Of a stretch of 64,000 nt of DNA, positions 7,004 through 15,957 are shown piece by piece. Origin of the DNA: Streptomyces violaceoruber (lineage in GTDB: Bacteria > Actinomycetota > Actinomycetes > Streptomycetales > Streptomycetaceae); assembly GCA_000720805.1 (NCBI GenBank), contig JODI01000013.1, positions 68,009 to 132,008 on the forward strand, given 5' to 3'. The notes below the pieces were generated by a model. It ran no database searches and was not told the DNA's origin. It saw only the letters and a list, made by a program, of their open reading frames with translations. Both the position numbers and the translations under genes were made by a program. Positions within the stretch are counted from its first letter, which is position 1; each line of letters opens with the position of its first letter.

Positions 7004-8776
7004 ATGCACGTCCTGGAGCCGGGAGATCCGCGGCGAATGGGGGACTTCACGCTGATCGGCAGGCTGGGTGCCGGCGGTATGGGCCAGGTCTTCCTGGGGC
7101 GTTCCGCGGGCGGGCGGGCCGCGGCGGTGAAGGTGGTCAAGGCCGCGCTCGCCGAAGTCCCCGAGTTCCGGGCGAGGTTCCGCCAGGAGGTCGCCGCGCT
7201 GCATCGGGTGGGCGGTGAGTGGACGGCGCCGGTGCTGGGCGCCGACACCGAGGCCGCCGCCCCCTGGGTGGCCACCGAGTACGTGCCTGGACCTTCCCTG
7301 CACCAGGTCGTCACGTCGAGCTATGGGCCGCTGCCCGAGGCCACACTGCAATCCTTGGCCGGGCGGCTCGCCCGTGCGCTGCGCGCCATCCACGGGGCGG
7401 GCCTGGTCCACCGCGACCTCAAACCGTCGAACATCCTGCTGACCGTCGACGGTCCGCGCATCATCGACTTCGGCATCGCCCGGGCACTGGACAACGTGGA
7501 GGGCAGTCTTCGCACCTCCACGGGGGTCGTGCTCGGCTCGCCGGGTTTCATGTCGCCGGAGCAGGTGCGCGGACAGCGGGTGACGCCTGCCGCGGACGTG
7601 TTCAGCCTCGGTTCCGTGCTGGTGTACGCGGCGACAGGGCGACTGCCCTTCGGCTCCCCCGAGTTGGGGCTGCACGCGCTGATGTTCCGTATCGCCGAGG
7701 AGGAGCCGGACCTCACCGGGGTGCCGCAGACGCTGACCGGCCTGATCACGGCCTGCCTCGCCAAGGACCCACAACGGCGGCCCACAGCCGAGCAGCTCGC
7801 CGTCCACGCACGCAGCGACACGGACGGCCCCTGGCTGCCCTCGGAGTTGCTGGCCGAACTGGGCCGGCTCGCCGCCCGGATGCTCACCGCGGAGACACCG
7901 CCGCAGGGCACGCCGGCGCCGACGCGGTCCACACCGCGGTGGCGGCCGGTCCTCGCCGCAGTGGTGGCGCTCGCCACGGTGGCCACGGGCACGGCGCTGG
8001 CACTGCGTGACGACGGCGAGAAGGATCCCGCGGCGATCGGCGCGCCCTCGGCGACCTCATCGGCGTCGGCCTCACCGAGCGCCGAACCGGGCATCCCCGA
8101 CGAGTACGTCGGCGCCTGGGAAGGCGTACTCAAGGGGGATTCCGAACTGCCGAAACGGGTGCTGCGGCTGGAGATCTCACCGGGCCGGCCGGGAGACAAG
8201 GCCGCCGCGTACATCGACACCGACGGCGATCTGCAATGCACAGGGCGCGGCAAGCTGGTCTTCGCCGATGCCGACACGCTGGTCGTCGGCAAGGGCCAGG
8301 TGACGGCGGCGGTGCCGCGGGGACGCTGCACGCCACTCCCCCAGCAAACCCTCCAGGTGCGGTCGCGGGACATACTGGAGTGGAAGTCCGGCGGTCTGAC
8401 GGCCGATATCTACCGGTCGGTCGGCGGACGGAACGCAGTGCCGGACAAGTACGTCGGCACCTGGGTGCCGGCCGATGCAACCTATCGAGAGCAGGAGTTG
8501 ATCCAGGTGACCCAGGGCCCGGTCGGCGGCCGTCTGGTGCGGGTGGGGGTCACGGCGGACATGGACGACGGCACGAAGCAGTACTGCGACAGCACCTTCG
8601 TCATCGGCGCTGTGTCCCCGGTGCTGGCGCTCAGCCCCGCGACATACACCACGGCGTCGGGCAAGGACTGCCGCCAGCCCGACTCGGTCTTCCTCACCGT
8701 CGCCCGCAACGGCCATCTGCTGCTGTACAGCATGAACGCGGACGCAGAACCGGCAGAGTACGTGCGCAGGTCCTGA
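7004..8776 (+). CDS. Membrane Ser/Thr protein kinase (PknB-like) with extracellular domain
   Basis: A 590-residue Hanks-type kinase. The glycine loop GRLGAGGMGQVFLG (about 19-32), the lysine in AAVKVVK (about 43), the HRDLKPSN catalytic loop (about 136), DFGIA (about 154) and SPEQVRGQRV are all intact, so it should be active. After a Pro/Thr-rich linker one membrane span (VLAAVVALATVATGTALAL, about 310-330) leads to a Ser/Ala-rich stalk and a 240-residue outside domain that contains two similar parts, each opening with an Asp-x-Tyr-Val-Gly-x-Trp motif (DEYVGAWEG and DKYVGTWVP). There are no PASTA repeats. The outside domain probably senses an extracellular signal; the duplicated motif suggests two lipocalin-like or beta-barrel modules. 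Confidence 0.92.
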   Translation: MHVLEPGDPRRMGDFTLIGRLGAGGMGQVFLGRSAGGRAAAVKVVKAALAEVPEFRARFRQEVAALHRVGGEWTAPVLGADTEAAAPWVATEYVPGPSLHQVVTSSYGPLPEATLQSLAGRLARALRAIHGAGLVHRDLKPSNILLTVDGPRIIDFGIARALDNVEGSLRTSTGVVLGSPGFMSPEQVRGQRVTPAADVFSLGSVLVYAATGRLPFGSPELGLHALMFRIAEEEPDLTGVPQTLTGLITACLAKDPQRRPTAEQLAVHARSDTDGPWLPSELLAELGRLAARMLTAETPPQGTPAPTRSTPRWRPVLAAVVALATVATGTALALRDDGEKDPAAIGAPSATSSASASPSAEPGIPDEYVGAWEGVLKGDSELPKRVLRLEISPGRPGDKAAAYIDTDGDLQCTGRGKLVFADADTLVVGKGQVTAAVPRGRCTPLPQQTLQVRSRDILEWKSGGLTADIYRSVGGRNAVPDKYVGTWVPADATYREQELIQVTQGPVGGRLVRVGVTADMDDGTKQYCDSTFVIGAVSPVLALSPATYTTASGKDCRQPDSVFLTVARNGHLLLYSMNADAEPAEYVRRS

Positions 8777-8930
8777 CCGCCGCCCTGGACGGCGCCGGCA
8801 ACGTGGAGGAGTCGCGGGATCCGGTCCCGAGTCCGGACCGCTGTTCCACACTCCACTCGACCTGCGGTGCCAAGATGGGCGGCGACTCTGGACGTGCGGA
8901 CGAGTGCGAGTGGACGAGTGCGAGTGGATC

Positions 8931-9581
8931 ATGCCGTTGCTGATGCTGGACCTCGACAACACCCTCGTCGATCGCGATGCGGCCTTCCGTGCCGCCGTCC
9001 AGGCGTTCCTGACCGAGCACGGCCTGCCCGGCACCGACCTCACCTGGGTGATGACCGTCGACTCCGGCGGCTATACCCCCCGCCACGACGTCGCCGCGGC
9101 CATGGCCCACCGGTACGGGGCCTTGGTGCCAACTTGCGCCATCGGTGCCCTGCTTGACAATGGAGCAGCCGATCGCGTGGTGCTGGCGAACTCCTCCCGA
9201 GAGGCACTGAGCAGAGCGCAGGCCGAGGGCTGGACCTGCGTGGTCGTCACCAACGGACGTATCGCCCAGCAGGAGGCGAAGATCCGCAATGCCAGACTCG
9301 ACCGGCTCGTGCAGGGCTGGGTGATCTCTGAAGGAGTCGGCCACAAGAAGCCGCGACCGGAGATCTTCCACGCCGCGGCGGAGGCCGTCGGAGTCTCCCT
9401 CTCCCGTGCTTGGGTCATCGGCGATTCTCCGCACGCCGATATCGCGGGCGCGCACGCGCTCGGCCTTCGAAGCGTGTGGGTCTCGGCCGGCCAACCGTGG
9501 ACGCAGGACTCATACCAGCCCACCCACATGGCTGACGACGTTGCCTCCGCGATCGGTTACGCCGTCACCGCGCCGGGATAG
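8931..9581 (+). CDS. HAD-superfamily hydrolase (phosphatase-like)
   Basis: A 216-residue haloacid dehalogenase-type hydrolase. Motif I is MLDLDNTLVDRD (the first Asp is the nucleophile), motif II is the Thr in CVVVTNGR, motif III is the lysine in HKKPRPEIF and motif IV is VIGDSPHADIAGA. The cap after motif I is helical, as in subclass I. It probably dephosphorylates a small metabolite; the substrate cannot be told. The ATG at 8931 is preferred because motif I starts five residues later; the longer frame from 8904 would read through a duplicated ACGAGTGCGAGTGG element, which is more likely leader sequence. Confidence 0.88.
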   Translation: MPLLMLDLDNTLVDRDAAFRAAVQAFLTEHGLPGTDLTWVMTVDSGGYTPRHDVAAAMAHRYGALVPTCAIGALLDNGAADRVVLANSSREALSRAQAEGWTCVVVTNGRIAQQEAKIRNARLDRLVQGWVISEGVGHKKPRPEIFHAAAEAVGVSLSRAWVIGDSPHADIAGAHALGLRSVWVSAGQPWTQDSYQPTHMADDVASAIGYAVTAPG

Positions 9582-9998
9582 GACACCATCACCGGCCCGG
9601 TCCGCCGCCTCGGCACGGTACGGCCGAACGTGGCCGCGCCGCGTGGACGCCGCGCAGGGCCGACAGCAGCGCCTCCCATGCAACCAAGGAGAGTTGCACG
9701 GGCGGCCGCCTCTTTCCCGCACGATCGGCGTCAACCACATCGACGCCGCTGCCGGGATCATGAGCCTCTCGCGGGCATGCATCCCGGGGGGTAAGCCAAG
9801 TCCGCACGCACCTCAACCTTGATCGGTCACACCACCTGACGGACGTCGTCCGCCCGCTGCCGGCAGGGCACCCGACACGGGGGTCCTGAACCCCTTGGGG
9901 CGCAACAACCATGCGAGAGCGCGTGGCGTCGCGTTTCCTGACGACCCATGGGTGAGCATGTGCGGACCCAGCCCCTCTTCCCGCACCGAGGCGAAGCG
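9582..9998. other. Intergenic region, no gene recognised
   Basis: About 415 bases between the HAD gene and a small membrane-protein gene. Open frames on both strands are Arg/Pro-rich and look accidental. A short inverted repeat TGCAAC/GTTGCA with an 8-base centre lies at 9679-9698 and could be a regulator site; nothing else stands out. Confidence 0.4.
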
Positions 9999-10535
9999 AT
10001 GCCCGACCGCGCCGAACCCGTCCGTCCCGAGAGCGTCGAACCAAGGTGGCTCCTGCGGCACCGGCCGTCGGAACCGTCCCTGTTCAGCGGCATCTACGGA
10101 CTGGTACTGGCCAGCGCGCTCGTGGCCGCGCTGGACCCGGCAGGCGAGCAGGCCAATCCCGGTCCGGACGCGCTGTGGGTCCTGTTCACCGCGCTGGCGT
10201 CGGGCGCCGCCCATGGGTACGCGCACGTCATCGCCCAGCGTGCGTCCGTCGACGGGGCAACCACCACGAGCAGACTGCGGTTGGTGCTCGCCGAGTGGCC
10301 ACTGGTCGCTGCCGTGCTGCCCACAGTGGGGATACTGCTTGCCGCGGTGGCCGGGTGGTGGGCGGAGGCCACGGCTGTGGACACGGCCCTGCTGTTCAAC
10401 ACCGTCGCCTTGTTCGGCTGGGGCGCCTGGGCCGCCCGTACCGCCGGGCACGGATGGCCGTCCTCATTCCGGGCGGGGAGCATGGACATGCTGATCGGCC
10501 TGCTGATCATTATCGCGAATGCCCTGATCAAGTAG
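9999..10535 (+). CDS. Small polytopic membrane protein of unknown function
   Basis: A 178-residue protein with about five hydrophobic segments, including IYGLVLASALVAAL, LWVLFTALASGAAHGYAHV, LAEWPLVAAVLPTVGILLAAVAGWW, ALLFNTVALFGWGAWAA and the C-terminal MLIGLLIIIANALIK. Charges cluster at the N-terminus (PDRAEPVRPESVEPRW). I do not recognise a named family; conserved proteins of this kind are frequent in Streptomyces. The ATG at 9999 has GAGGCGAAG about 4-10 bases ahead; an upstream ATG at 9948 would add 17 residues. It is convergent with the secreted endonuclease/phosphatase-fold gene. Confidence 0.75.
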   Translation: MPDRAEPVRPESVEPRWLLRHRPSEPSLFSGIYGLVLASALVAALDPAGEQANPGPDALWVLFTALASGAAHGYAHVIAQRASVDGATTTSRLRLVLAEWPLVAAVLPTVGILLAAVAGWWAEATAVDTALLFNTVALFGWGAWAARTAGHGWPSSFRAGSMDMLIGLLIIIANALIK

Positions 10536-10635
10536 CCGGGCCGCAGGGTGCCGTGTCGGCGGCAATCGCCCCTCCACTGGCATACGCGGCCGGACCGAAC
10601 CACCAGGAAACGGAAGGCGGCACGGCGGCTTTCCG

Positions 10636-11481
10636 TCAGGGGTCCTGAGTAGGGTCCAGGTCGGTGTACAGCAGATGGTGGTCCGAGTACGGGGTGGGTT
10701 GCACACGGTGCCTGAGCGGGACGATGCCTCGCAGGAAGACGTAGTCGAACTTGCTGTTCCAGTCGGTGGTCGGCTCGCACGAACTGGCGGGCGAGGGATG
10801 ACACTGGGCGTCTGTATCCGTCGCCAGCGCCCATATCGGGGCGAGTTCGGGAGCGTCCGGCACCGCGTTGAAGTCGCCGAGGACGATTGCGCGGTCGTGC
10901 CGGGCGACTGCTGCGGCGAGTACGCCGGTCTGGTCCGCTCGGACTGCTTCTTGGCGTCGTTGGGCGAGGTGTGTGTTGAAGACCCGGACAGGGCGGCCGC
11001 CCACCATGGTGGTGACTGCCATGTAGCCACGGTCCTCGGATCCGCCGTCGGGGTATTCCACGTTGACGCGATCTGTCATCGGTGTCGCCGAGAGGATCGC
11101 CTGGCCGAAGGCGCCAGGGCTCCACGGCGCTCCCCCGCAGCGGCCCCAATTGCGAAGAACCGTCCCGTACTCGACGTGGTAGACCAGCCCGTACAGTCTC
11201 TCCAGAAAGCTCCGGATCCTCCTGACGTCACGCGCGCACGCTTCCTGCAGGCCGATGATCTGGGGCGCATACGTGGCGATCTCCGCTGCCCGGTCGACGT
11301 TGCTTTCGTCGCAGGGGTTGCAGAGGTTCCACGTCATGACCCGGTTCGCCACGACATCCCTGACGGCGTCGGCGGGCAGTGACCTGCCGAAGAGGGCGCT
11401 GCTTGGTGCGCTGGGGCCGACAAGCACCACGCAGGCCACGGTCATGGCGCCCGCGAGCAACCGCATACCCCTTCCGAGCAC
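10636..11481 (-). CDS. Secreted endonuclease/exonuclease/phosphatase-fold protein
   Basis: About 281 residues. A signal peptide (MRLLAGAMTVACVVLVGPSA) is followed by the metal-dependent EEP (DNase I/sphingomyelinase) fold: VMTWNLCNP with the Asn ligand, IIGLQEA with the Glu ligand, RVFNTHL with the catalytic His, VLGDFNAVPD, KFDYVFLR and the terminal PYSDHHLLYTDL. All catalytic residues are present. It acts outside the cell, either as a nuclease or as a phosphodiesterase/phosphatase; the family does not separate these by eye. AGGAGG lies 5 bases ahead of the GTG at 11481; ATG 11484 and ATG 11526 are alternatives with poorer spacing or an over-long leader. Confidence 0.85.
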   Translation of the reverse strand: MLGRGMRLLAGAMTVACVVLVGPSAPSSALFGRSLPADAVRDVVANRVMTWNLCNPCDESNVDRAAEIATYAPQIIGLQEACARDVRRIRSFLERLYGLVYHVEYGTVLRNWGRCGGAPWSPGAFGQAILSATPMTDRVNVEYPDGGSEDRGYMAVTTMVGGRPVRVFNTHLAQRRQEAVRADQTGVLAAAVARHDRAIVLGDFNAVPDAPELAPIWALATDTDAQCHPSPASSCEPTTDWNSKFDYVFLRGIVPLRHRVQPTPYSDHHLLYTDLDPTQDP

Positions 11482-11714
11482 CATCGCCTCCTCGGTGCGG
11501 ACAGACACGGCGTCTGACCTCTCCATGCATGAGGTTACGGGACAGGGATGTGGGCAACACCTGCCTCTGTCTTCTCACCAGGCTCTCCATCTCGGCCCCT
11601 GGGGCCCGGAACTGGGCTGGTGGGCCCGTCAGTTGGCAGACGGCCGCGTCGCAGCGACAAGTCCCGTACCGTCGTCCGCGGTTACGGGCCGTGGTGCGCT
11701 GTGAAGGAGCGATC

Positions 11715-12060
11715 GTGAACGTGCTGCGGATGACCTCCCGACGAACAACGGTGCCCGTCGACGACTCCGAACTGGCGGACCGCACAGCCCACCCCGCCGC
11801 CGAAGTGCGCACCGCCCGCGACATCAAGCAGGAGGCCGACCGCAGGCCCGGGGGCCGCACACCTGGTTGTCGTACCGGGTGTCACCCGCCTCTTCGACGA
11901 GGAGGGCGGCGCTGGAACAGGTCGCCGACACCGCCCGGCAGTGGCGCGACGGCCTACTGAAGGCCGTACCGAGTGACCACCACCGTGCTTCGACCTCCCG
12001 CGGGGCGGGTACGCGGAGGCCGGACCCAGAAAGGCTCACTCCCGCGCTGAGAGGAGTGAC
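11715..12060 (+). pseudogene. Possible decayed gene ahead of the phosphoribosyltransferase
   Basis: GTG at 11715 follows GAAGGAG and reads MNVLRMTSRRTTVPVDDSEL and on to ARDIKQEADR with good codon use. Coding character then appears to move to another frame, where AALEQVADTARQWRDGLLKAV is seen before reaching the phosphoribosyltransferase start. In the original frame the end is Arg/Pro-rich. I do not know the family; a frameshifted remnant or an error in the sequence near 11845 would both explain it. Confidence 0.3.
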
Positions 12061-12067
12061 GGCCGCG

Positions 12068-12718
12068 ATGCAGTTCCGTGACCGAAGGCAGGCCGGACGG
12101 CGACTGGCCGAGCAGCTGCGGATCCGGCAGGAGCAGGGCGCCCTCCCCGACCCCGTGGTCCTCGCCCTCCCCCGGGGCGGCGTCGCCGTGGCCCAGGAGG
12201 TGGCCCGGGAGCTGGACGCCCCCCTCGACGTGCTCGTCGTACGCAAGATCGGCGCCCCGTTCCAGGAAGAGCTCGGCGTCGGCGCGATCGCCGGGGACGA
12301 CGAGCCGCTGTTCGACGAACGCACCCTGGACAGCCTGGGCCTGAGCCAGTCCGTCCTGGCCGAGACGGTCGAACGGGAGCGATCCGAACTCCACCGCCGC
12401 GAACAGCTCTACCGGCAGGGTCGCCCCGCCCCCGAACTGCGCGGACATACCGTGATCGTCGTCGACGACGGACTGGCGACCGGCGCCACCGCCCGCGCCG
12501 CGGTGCGCTCTGTGCGGCGGCAGGCGCCCGAGCGGGTCGTGCTGGCCGTGCCGATCTGTTCGCGGGAGGGGTCGGACCTGTTGCGCGGCGAGGCCGACGA
12601 GGTGGTGTGCCTGCACCGTCCGGCCTCTTTCATGGCCGTCGGCCTCTGGTACGAACACTTCGACCAGCTGTCCGACAAGGACGTGCTCGCCGCGCTGCGT
12701 TCGGACGCCGAACGGTGA
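12068..12718 (+). CDS. Phosphoribosyltransferase-fold protein
   Basis: A 216-residue type I phosphoribosyltransferase. The PRPP loop is HTVIVVDDGLATGATARAA (about residues 130-148), and the first part has the family pattern VVLALPRGGVAVAQEVAREL and DVLVVRKIGAP, where the RKIG lysine region corresponds to a flexible loop. Proteins of this type (annotated as phosphoribosyltransferase, COG1926-like) are often found with dienelactone-hydrolase or stress genes, and their substrate is not established. GAGAGGA lies 12 bases before the ATG at 12068; an in-frame GTG at 12056 has no spacing to a ribosome site. Confidence 0.88.
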   Translation: MQFRDRRQAGRRLAEQLRIRQEQGALPDPVVLALPRGGVAVAQEVARELDAPLDVLVVRKIGAPFQEELGVGAIAGDDEPLFDERTLDSLGLSQSVLAETVERERSELHRREQLYRQGRPAPELRGHTVIVVDDGLATGATARAAVRSVRRQAPERVVLAVPICSREGSDLLRGEADEVVCLHRPASFMAVGLWYEHFDQLSDKDVLAALRSDAER

Positions 12719-13158
12719 GCCACTCGAACGCGCGAACACCCGCGCCAGTCGGGTCGAGTTCGACTACCTCGGCCGCCTCGGCTGCCTCGTCGCGTGCTCC
12801 GTGCGACCCTGTGCATGAGCGATCGCCCGCAAGCCGCCCGGTGCGGGCGTAGGCCGACCGGTGCGGGCGTAGGCCGACCCGCCGTGCCGTCACCCGGGGA
12901 CCCGCTCCATCTGCTCAGAACCGGCCGGACCGTGCACTACTGGCGGCCGGTGCCCATGTGTCGATACGGGCGTCGGCGGTATGCGGCACCGATCGGTGGC
13001 CGCTCTTGTCCTGCCACCGTGCCGGGCTGTTGTGGCGGTCACGGTCGTCGTCCCTGTCGCCGACCGTGCCCGGTGCCTTCTCGACCACAGCGCGTACCCG
13101 CTCGCGCTGGATCCTGCTGCCACTGAGGGCCCGGCAGCCCGCGGGTTGCGGCGAGCAC
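12719..13158. other. Intergenic region between convergent genes
   Basis: About 440 bases with no gene recognised. It includes a perfect 20-base tandem duplication (12840-12879) and several short GC-rich imperfect hairpins. The flanking genes point toward each other, so terminators are expected here, but no single strong stem can be named. Confidence 0.45.
12840..12879. repeat. 20-bp perfect tandem duplication
   Basis: GGTGCGGGCGTAGGCCGACC occurs at 12840-12859 and again at 12860-12879 with no change. Confidence 0.9.
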
Positions 13159-13452
13159 TCAGGCGCGGGCGTCACGCCCTGTCATCTCGTCGACCCCCGA
13201 GTGATGCCTGTCGTGCGTCCGCCACCCGTGCCGGCTGCGATGCGTCGTCCCGCCGACCGCCGCGGCCACGCCGAGACAGAAGATCAGCGCCAGCGCGAGA
13301 CCAGAGCAGAAGATCTCGAGGGAGTTCATGGTGGCGATGTGGTGGCCGAGCACCGACACGCTGTACTCGGGGCCCCCAGACAGATTGTCGGCGATCGCCA
13401 GGCCGGTGAAAGCGGCAGTGGCCGCGAGGAGGAGCAGTCCGATGAAACGCAT
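13159..13452 (-). CDS. Small two-span membrane protein
   Basis: A 97-residue protein with two membrane spans: FIGLLLLAATAAFTGLAIAD near the start and IFCSGLALALIFCLGVAAAVGG (about 45-66). The loop between (NLSGGPEYSVSVLGHHIATMNSLE) and a His/Arg-rich tail (THRSRHGWRTHDRHHSG) make it likely to sit with its tail in the cytoplasm. Short proteins with this layout are common and conserved in Streptomyces, but their role is not known. ATG 13452 has GAGGAG 9 bases ahead; ATGs further upstream either overlap that site or precede it. Confidence 0.75.
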   Translation of the reverse strand: MRFIGLLLLAATAAFTGLAIADNLSGGPEYSVSVLGHHIATMNSLEIFCSGLALALIFCLGVAAAVGGTTHRSRHGWRTHDRHHSGVDEMTGRDARA

Positions 13453-13846
13453 CCGAGTCATCTCCTCGAAAGAGGCTTCCATGCCAGAGGCTTCCACGCC
13501 TCCGTGTACCCATGCCCCGGCAGGCCATACGGTGCCTGACCATGCCTTCCCGACCGGTCCCCAGACGTTCGCGGCTCCCGCATGCGGCATGGCGTGGCGG
13601 CACGACGCCTTGAGCCGGCCCCGCGTGTCGTGTACGCAAGGGCCGGCTCGGACGCCGTCCGGCCACCGATCAACCCGTCGGACGGCCGTGGGAGTCAGGG
13701 ACTCCGCACGGCGGGCTCAACCAGTACGCATCCATGCCGCAGGCCACAGCGGCGAACGGCCGGCCTCGTCCGCGCCAGGGCCGTGTACCGGGCCCGCGTA
13801 CGAACGTCGACGACCGCGCTGCCCCGGCGGCACCCGCAAGGGAGAA
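13453..13846. other. Intergenic region with one strong hairpin
   Basis: No gene recognised. A strong two-step hairpin (13612-13649, listed separately) is the main feature. A short direct repeat AGAGGCTTCCA occurs twice just upstream of the 13452 start. Confidence 0.4.
13612..13649 (-). terminator. Strong hairpin, probable terminator of the DUF5302 gene
   Basis: GAGCCGGCCC (13612-13621) pairs perfectly with GGGCCGGCTC (13640-13649), and inside the loop GCGT/ACGC can also pair. It lies about 200 bases downstream of the minus-strand DUF5302 gene. The distance is long, so a structured RNA element cannot be excluded. Confidence 0.45.
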
Positions 13847-14080
13847 TCAGCCGCCGCTCTTGCGCCGGAACGCCCGCTTGTTCGCGGCCGAGCCGTGCGC
13901 GCCGCGGATCTTCGACGCATCCGCGTGCGCGGCACCTTCCACCTGCTCGTCCCGCTTACGCGCGAGAGCCTCACGGAACTTGGCCTTGAGGTCGTAGTTG
14001 CCCTCCTCGTCGGGCGCGAGAGACGAGTGCTCGGCGTCAGCCGGCTGGGGACCTTCGAGCGATGACGACTCGCCAGTCAT
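13847..14080 (-). CDS. DUF5302 family small protein
   Basis: A 77-residue hydrophilic protein. The core NYDLKAKFREALARKR, then DASKIRGAHG and the C-terminal RAFRRKSGG, match what I know of the DUF5302 family, which is widespread and highly conserved in actinobacteria and has no established function. The first 25 residues are acidic and variable (SSSLEGPQPADAEHSS). The basic C-terminus suggests nucleic-acid or ribosome contact, but this is conjecture. GAGGTC lies about 4-10 bases before the ATG at 14080. Confidence 0.9.
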   Translation of the reverse strand: MTGESSSLEGPQPADAEHSSLAPDEEGNYDLKAKFREALARKRDEQVEGAAHADASKIRGAHGSAANKRAFRRKSGG

Positions 14081-14293
14081 GATGACCTCCTGGGATCAGA
14101 CGGTGGAGTGCACAGCGTGTCACGCCCGGGCCCGGACCCGACACCATGACCGTCGGCGGCGGGGTGCGGCGGCTCACGGCCTGCTTCCTCATCCTCTCGA
14201 CACAGCCGAGAGCGGGCACTCCCCCGCGGGTGAAGGGCCTGGTGGCGGGTGCCCGGCTGGTCGACCTCACGACGACGACATCGGGGCAACGCC

Positions 14294-14446
14294 TCAGGGC
14301 CAGGTCGGGTGCTCCGGTTCCCCGCCGTCGGCCTCGTACACCTTGGTCCAGGTCGCCCCGCACCGGCAGCGGGAGTGCTCGATCAGTTCCCCTTTTTCCG
14401 ACACGCTCAGGCCCTGGCTGAGTCGCACATGCACATGATCGGCCAT
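14294..14446 (-). CDS. 50-residue putative zinc-binding protein
   Basis: Reading minus from the ATG at 14446 gives a 50-residue protein that opens MADHVHVRLSQGLSVSEKGE and contains CRCGATWTKVYEADGG and ends EPEHPTWP. The CxC pair, together with nearby histidines, suggests a small metal-binding knuckle, although only two cysteines are present. Codon use is coding-like (strong third-position GC). It lies just upstream of the DUF5302 gene on the same strand. Small proteins of this kind are usually missed by annotation. Confidence 0.6.
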   Translation of the reverse strand: MADHVHVRLSQGLSVSEKGELIEHSRCRCGATWTKVYEADGGEPEHPTWP

Positions 14447-14670
14447 GAGGAGCTGCTTTCCTTGACGTTCCCCCGCTCGGCCTCATGATGGAGGTTTGTC
14501 GCTTTCACCGGCAATACCGCAGGTCACACGGTCACAGGCTCGATCACGGCACTTGGTTCCGCCGTACGGTTGCGGAGGTGGATCTCGGTGAGGCGCACCG
14601 CAGCGCATGCGTCGGCGGTGTGCGTGCGGGTGCTCTCGGCGTCGCCGTCCCCTGCCGAGGCGCACGCCGG

Positions 14671-15957
14671 TCAGGGCCGAAGCCGGTCGAAGCGGAACGG
14701 TGTCAGGGGCTCGGGCCGGTGGCCGGTGAGGATGTAGTCGGCGAGTCGGTGACCGGTGGCCGGCCCCAGTGTGACGCCGAGCATGCCGTGGCCGGTGGCC
14801 GCGAAGGCGTTGTCGTGTTCCGGGACGCGGTCGATCACCGGGAGCCCGTCGGGGAGGAAGGGCCGTCCGCCGACCCAGGGGTCCCTGATCAGGCTGACCA
14901 GGTCGTCCGGATCGTCGAACCAGCGGCCCAGGTAGTGCCGGCTGGCCAGGGCGACGGCGACGATACGGCGCCAGTCGAGGCGGTTGTTGTTGCCGCTCAG
15001 CTCCATCGTGCCGCCGATCCGCGTGGTGCCGGCGATCGGTGAGGCCACGGCCCTGCGCTCGCCGAAGTACAGCGTGTGGCGGGGCGCCGGATCCAGGTCC
15101 ACCGAGAAGCTGTAGCCCTTGCCCGCCTGCAGGGGCAGCGGCTGTCCCAGGGAACGCAGCAGAGCGGGGGAACGCATGCCGGCCGCGACGACAACGGCCC
15201 CGCAGGGGATCTCGCCCTGCGCGGTACGCAGGGCGGTGACCCGGCCGCCGGTGGACCTGAATCCGGTGGCCTCCGCGTTCTCGTGGACCTTGACCCCCTG
15301 GGCGGACAGCGCCTCCCCGAGCGCCCGGGCGAACGCCTCGGGGTCGACCACACCCTCTCCCTCGACGAGGTAGGCCGCGCGTACCCGGGGTGACAGCGCC
15401 TGGTCCAGCAGACGCGCCTCGGGTCCGGTGGTGACGTCGGCGGGCATCGGGTAGCGGCCGTCCGCCATTTCCCGCTGGATCGCGAGGTGGTGACGGGCCT
15501 CGGACTCCGACAGGAAGGCGTGCACCATGCCCGGCCGGGTCAGTGTGGTGTCGATGCCCGCCGCGCGCAGGCCGTCGAAGAGGTCAAAGGTGTCGCGGTT
15601 GAGCTCGGCGATCGCCGCGTACCCGCGCCGGAAGGCGGCCGGGGTGCTGCTGCGCCAGAACCGCCACAGCCATCGGACGAACGCGGGATCCGGCAGGGGC
15701 CGCAGATACAGCGGGGAGTCCGGGCGTCCCAGCGAGCGCAGGGCGTAGCGTACGACTCCCGGGGACGGGACGGGCGTCGAGTGGCTGAGGCAGACCCACC
15801 CGGCGTTGCCGCGGGACGCCCCGGAGCCCAGGGCGCGCCGCTCGACGACCTCGACCTGAACACCTGCCGCGGCGAGGTAGTACGCCGTGCACAACCCCAC
15901 CACGCCGCCCCCGACGACCACGACGGGTCCCGCACTGTCGTCGAACACCTGTGTCAT
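14671..15957 (-). CDS. FAD-dependent D-amino-acid dehydrogenase-like oxidoreductase
   Basis: A 428-residue DAO-family flavoenzyme. The FAD motif VVVVGGGVVGLCTAYYLAAAG (about 12-32) and ERRALGSGASRGNAGWV are characteristic of DadA, and the C-terminal GTTRIGGTMELSG and ATGHGMLGVTLGPATG segments complete the FAD-binding domain. It should oxidise a D-amino acid (or glycine-like amine) to the keto acid. Its ATG overlaps the stop of the ABC ATPase gene by 4 bases (ATGA), so it is the last gene of a coupled operon whose other genes form an amino-acid importer; the importer probably brings in its substrate. Confidence 0.9.
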   Translation of the reverse strand: MTQVFDDSAGPVVVVGGGVVGLCTAYYLAAAGVQVEVVERRALGSGASRGNAGWVCLSHSTPVPSPGVVRYALRSLGRPDSPLYLRPLPDPAFVRWLWRFWRSSTPAAFRRGYAAIAELNRDTFDLFDGLRAAGIDTTLTRPGMVHAFLSESEARHHLAIQREMADGRYPMPADVTTGPEARLLDQALSPRVRAAYLVEGEGVVDPEAFARALGEALSAQGVKVHENAEATGFRSTGGRVTALRTAQGEIPCGAVVVAAGMRSPALLRSLGQPLPLQAGKGYSFSVDLDPAPRHTLYFGERRAVASPIAGTTRIGGTMELSGNNNRLDWRRIVAVALASRHYLGRWFDDPDDLVSLIRDPWVGGRPFLPDGLPVIDRVPEHDNAFAATGHGMLGVTLGPATGHRLADYILTGHRPEPLTPFRFDRLRP

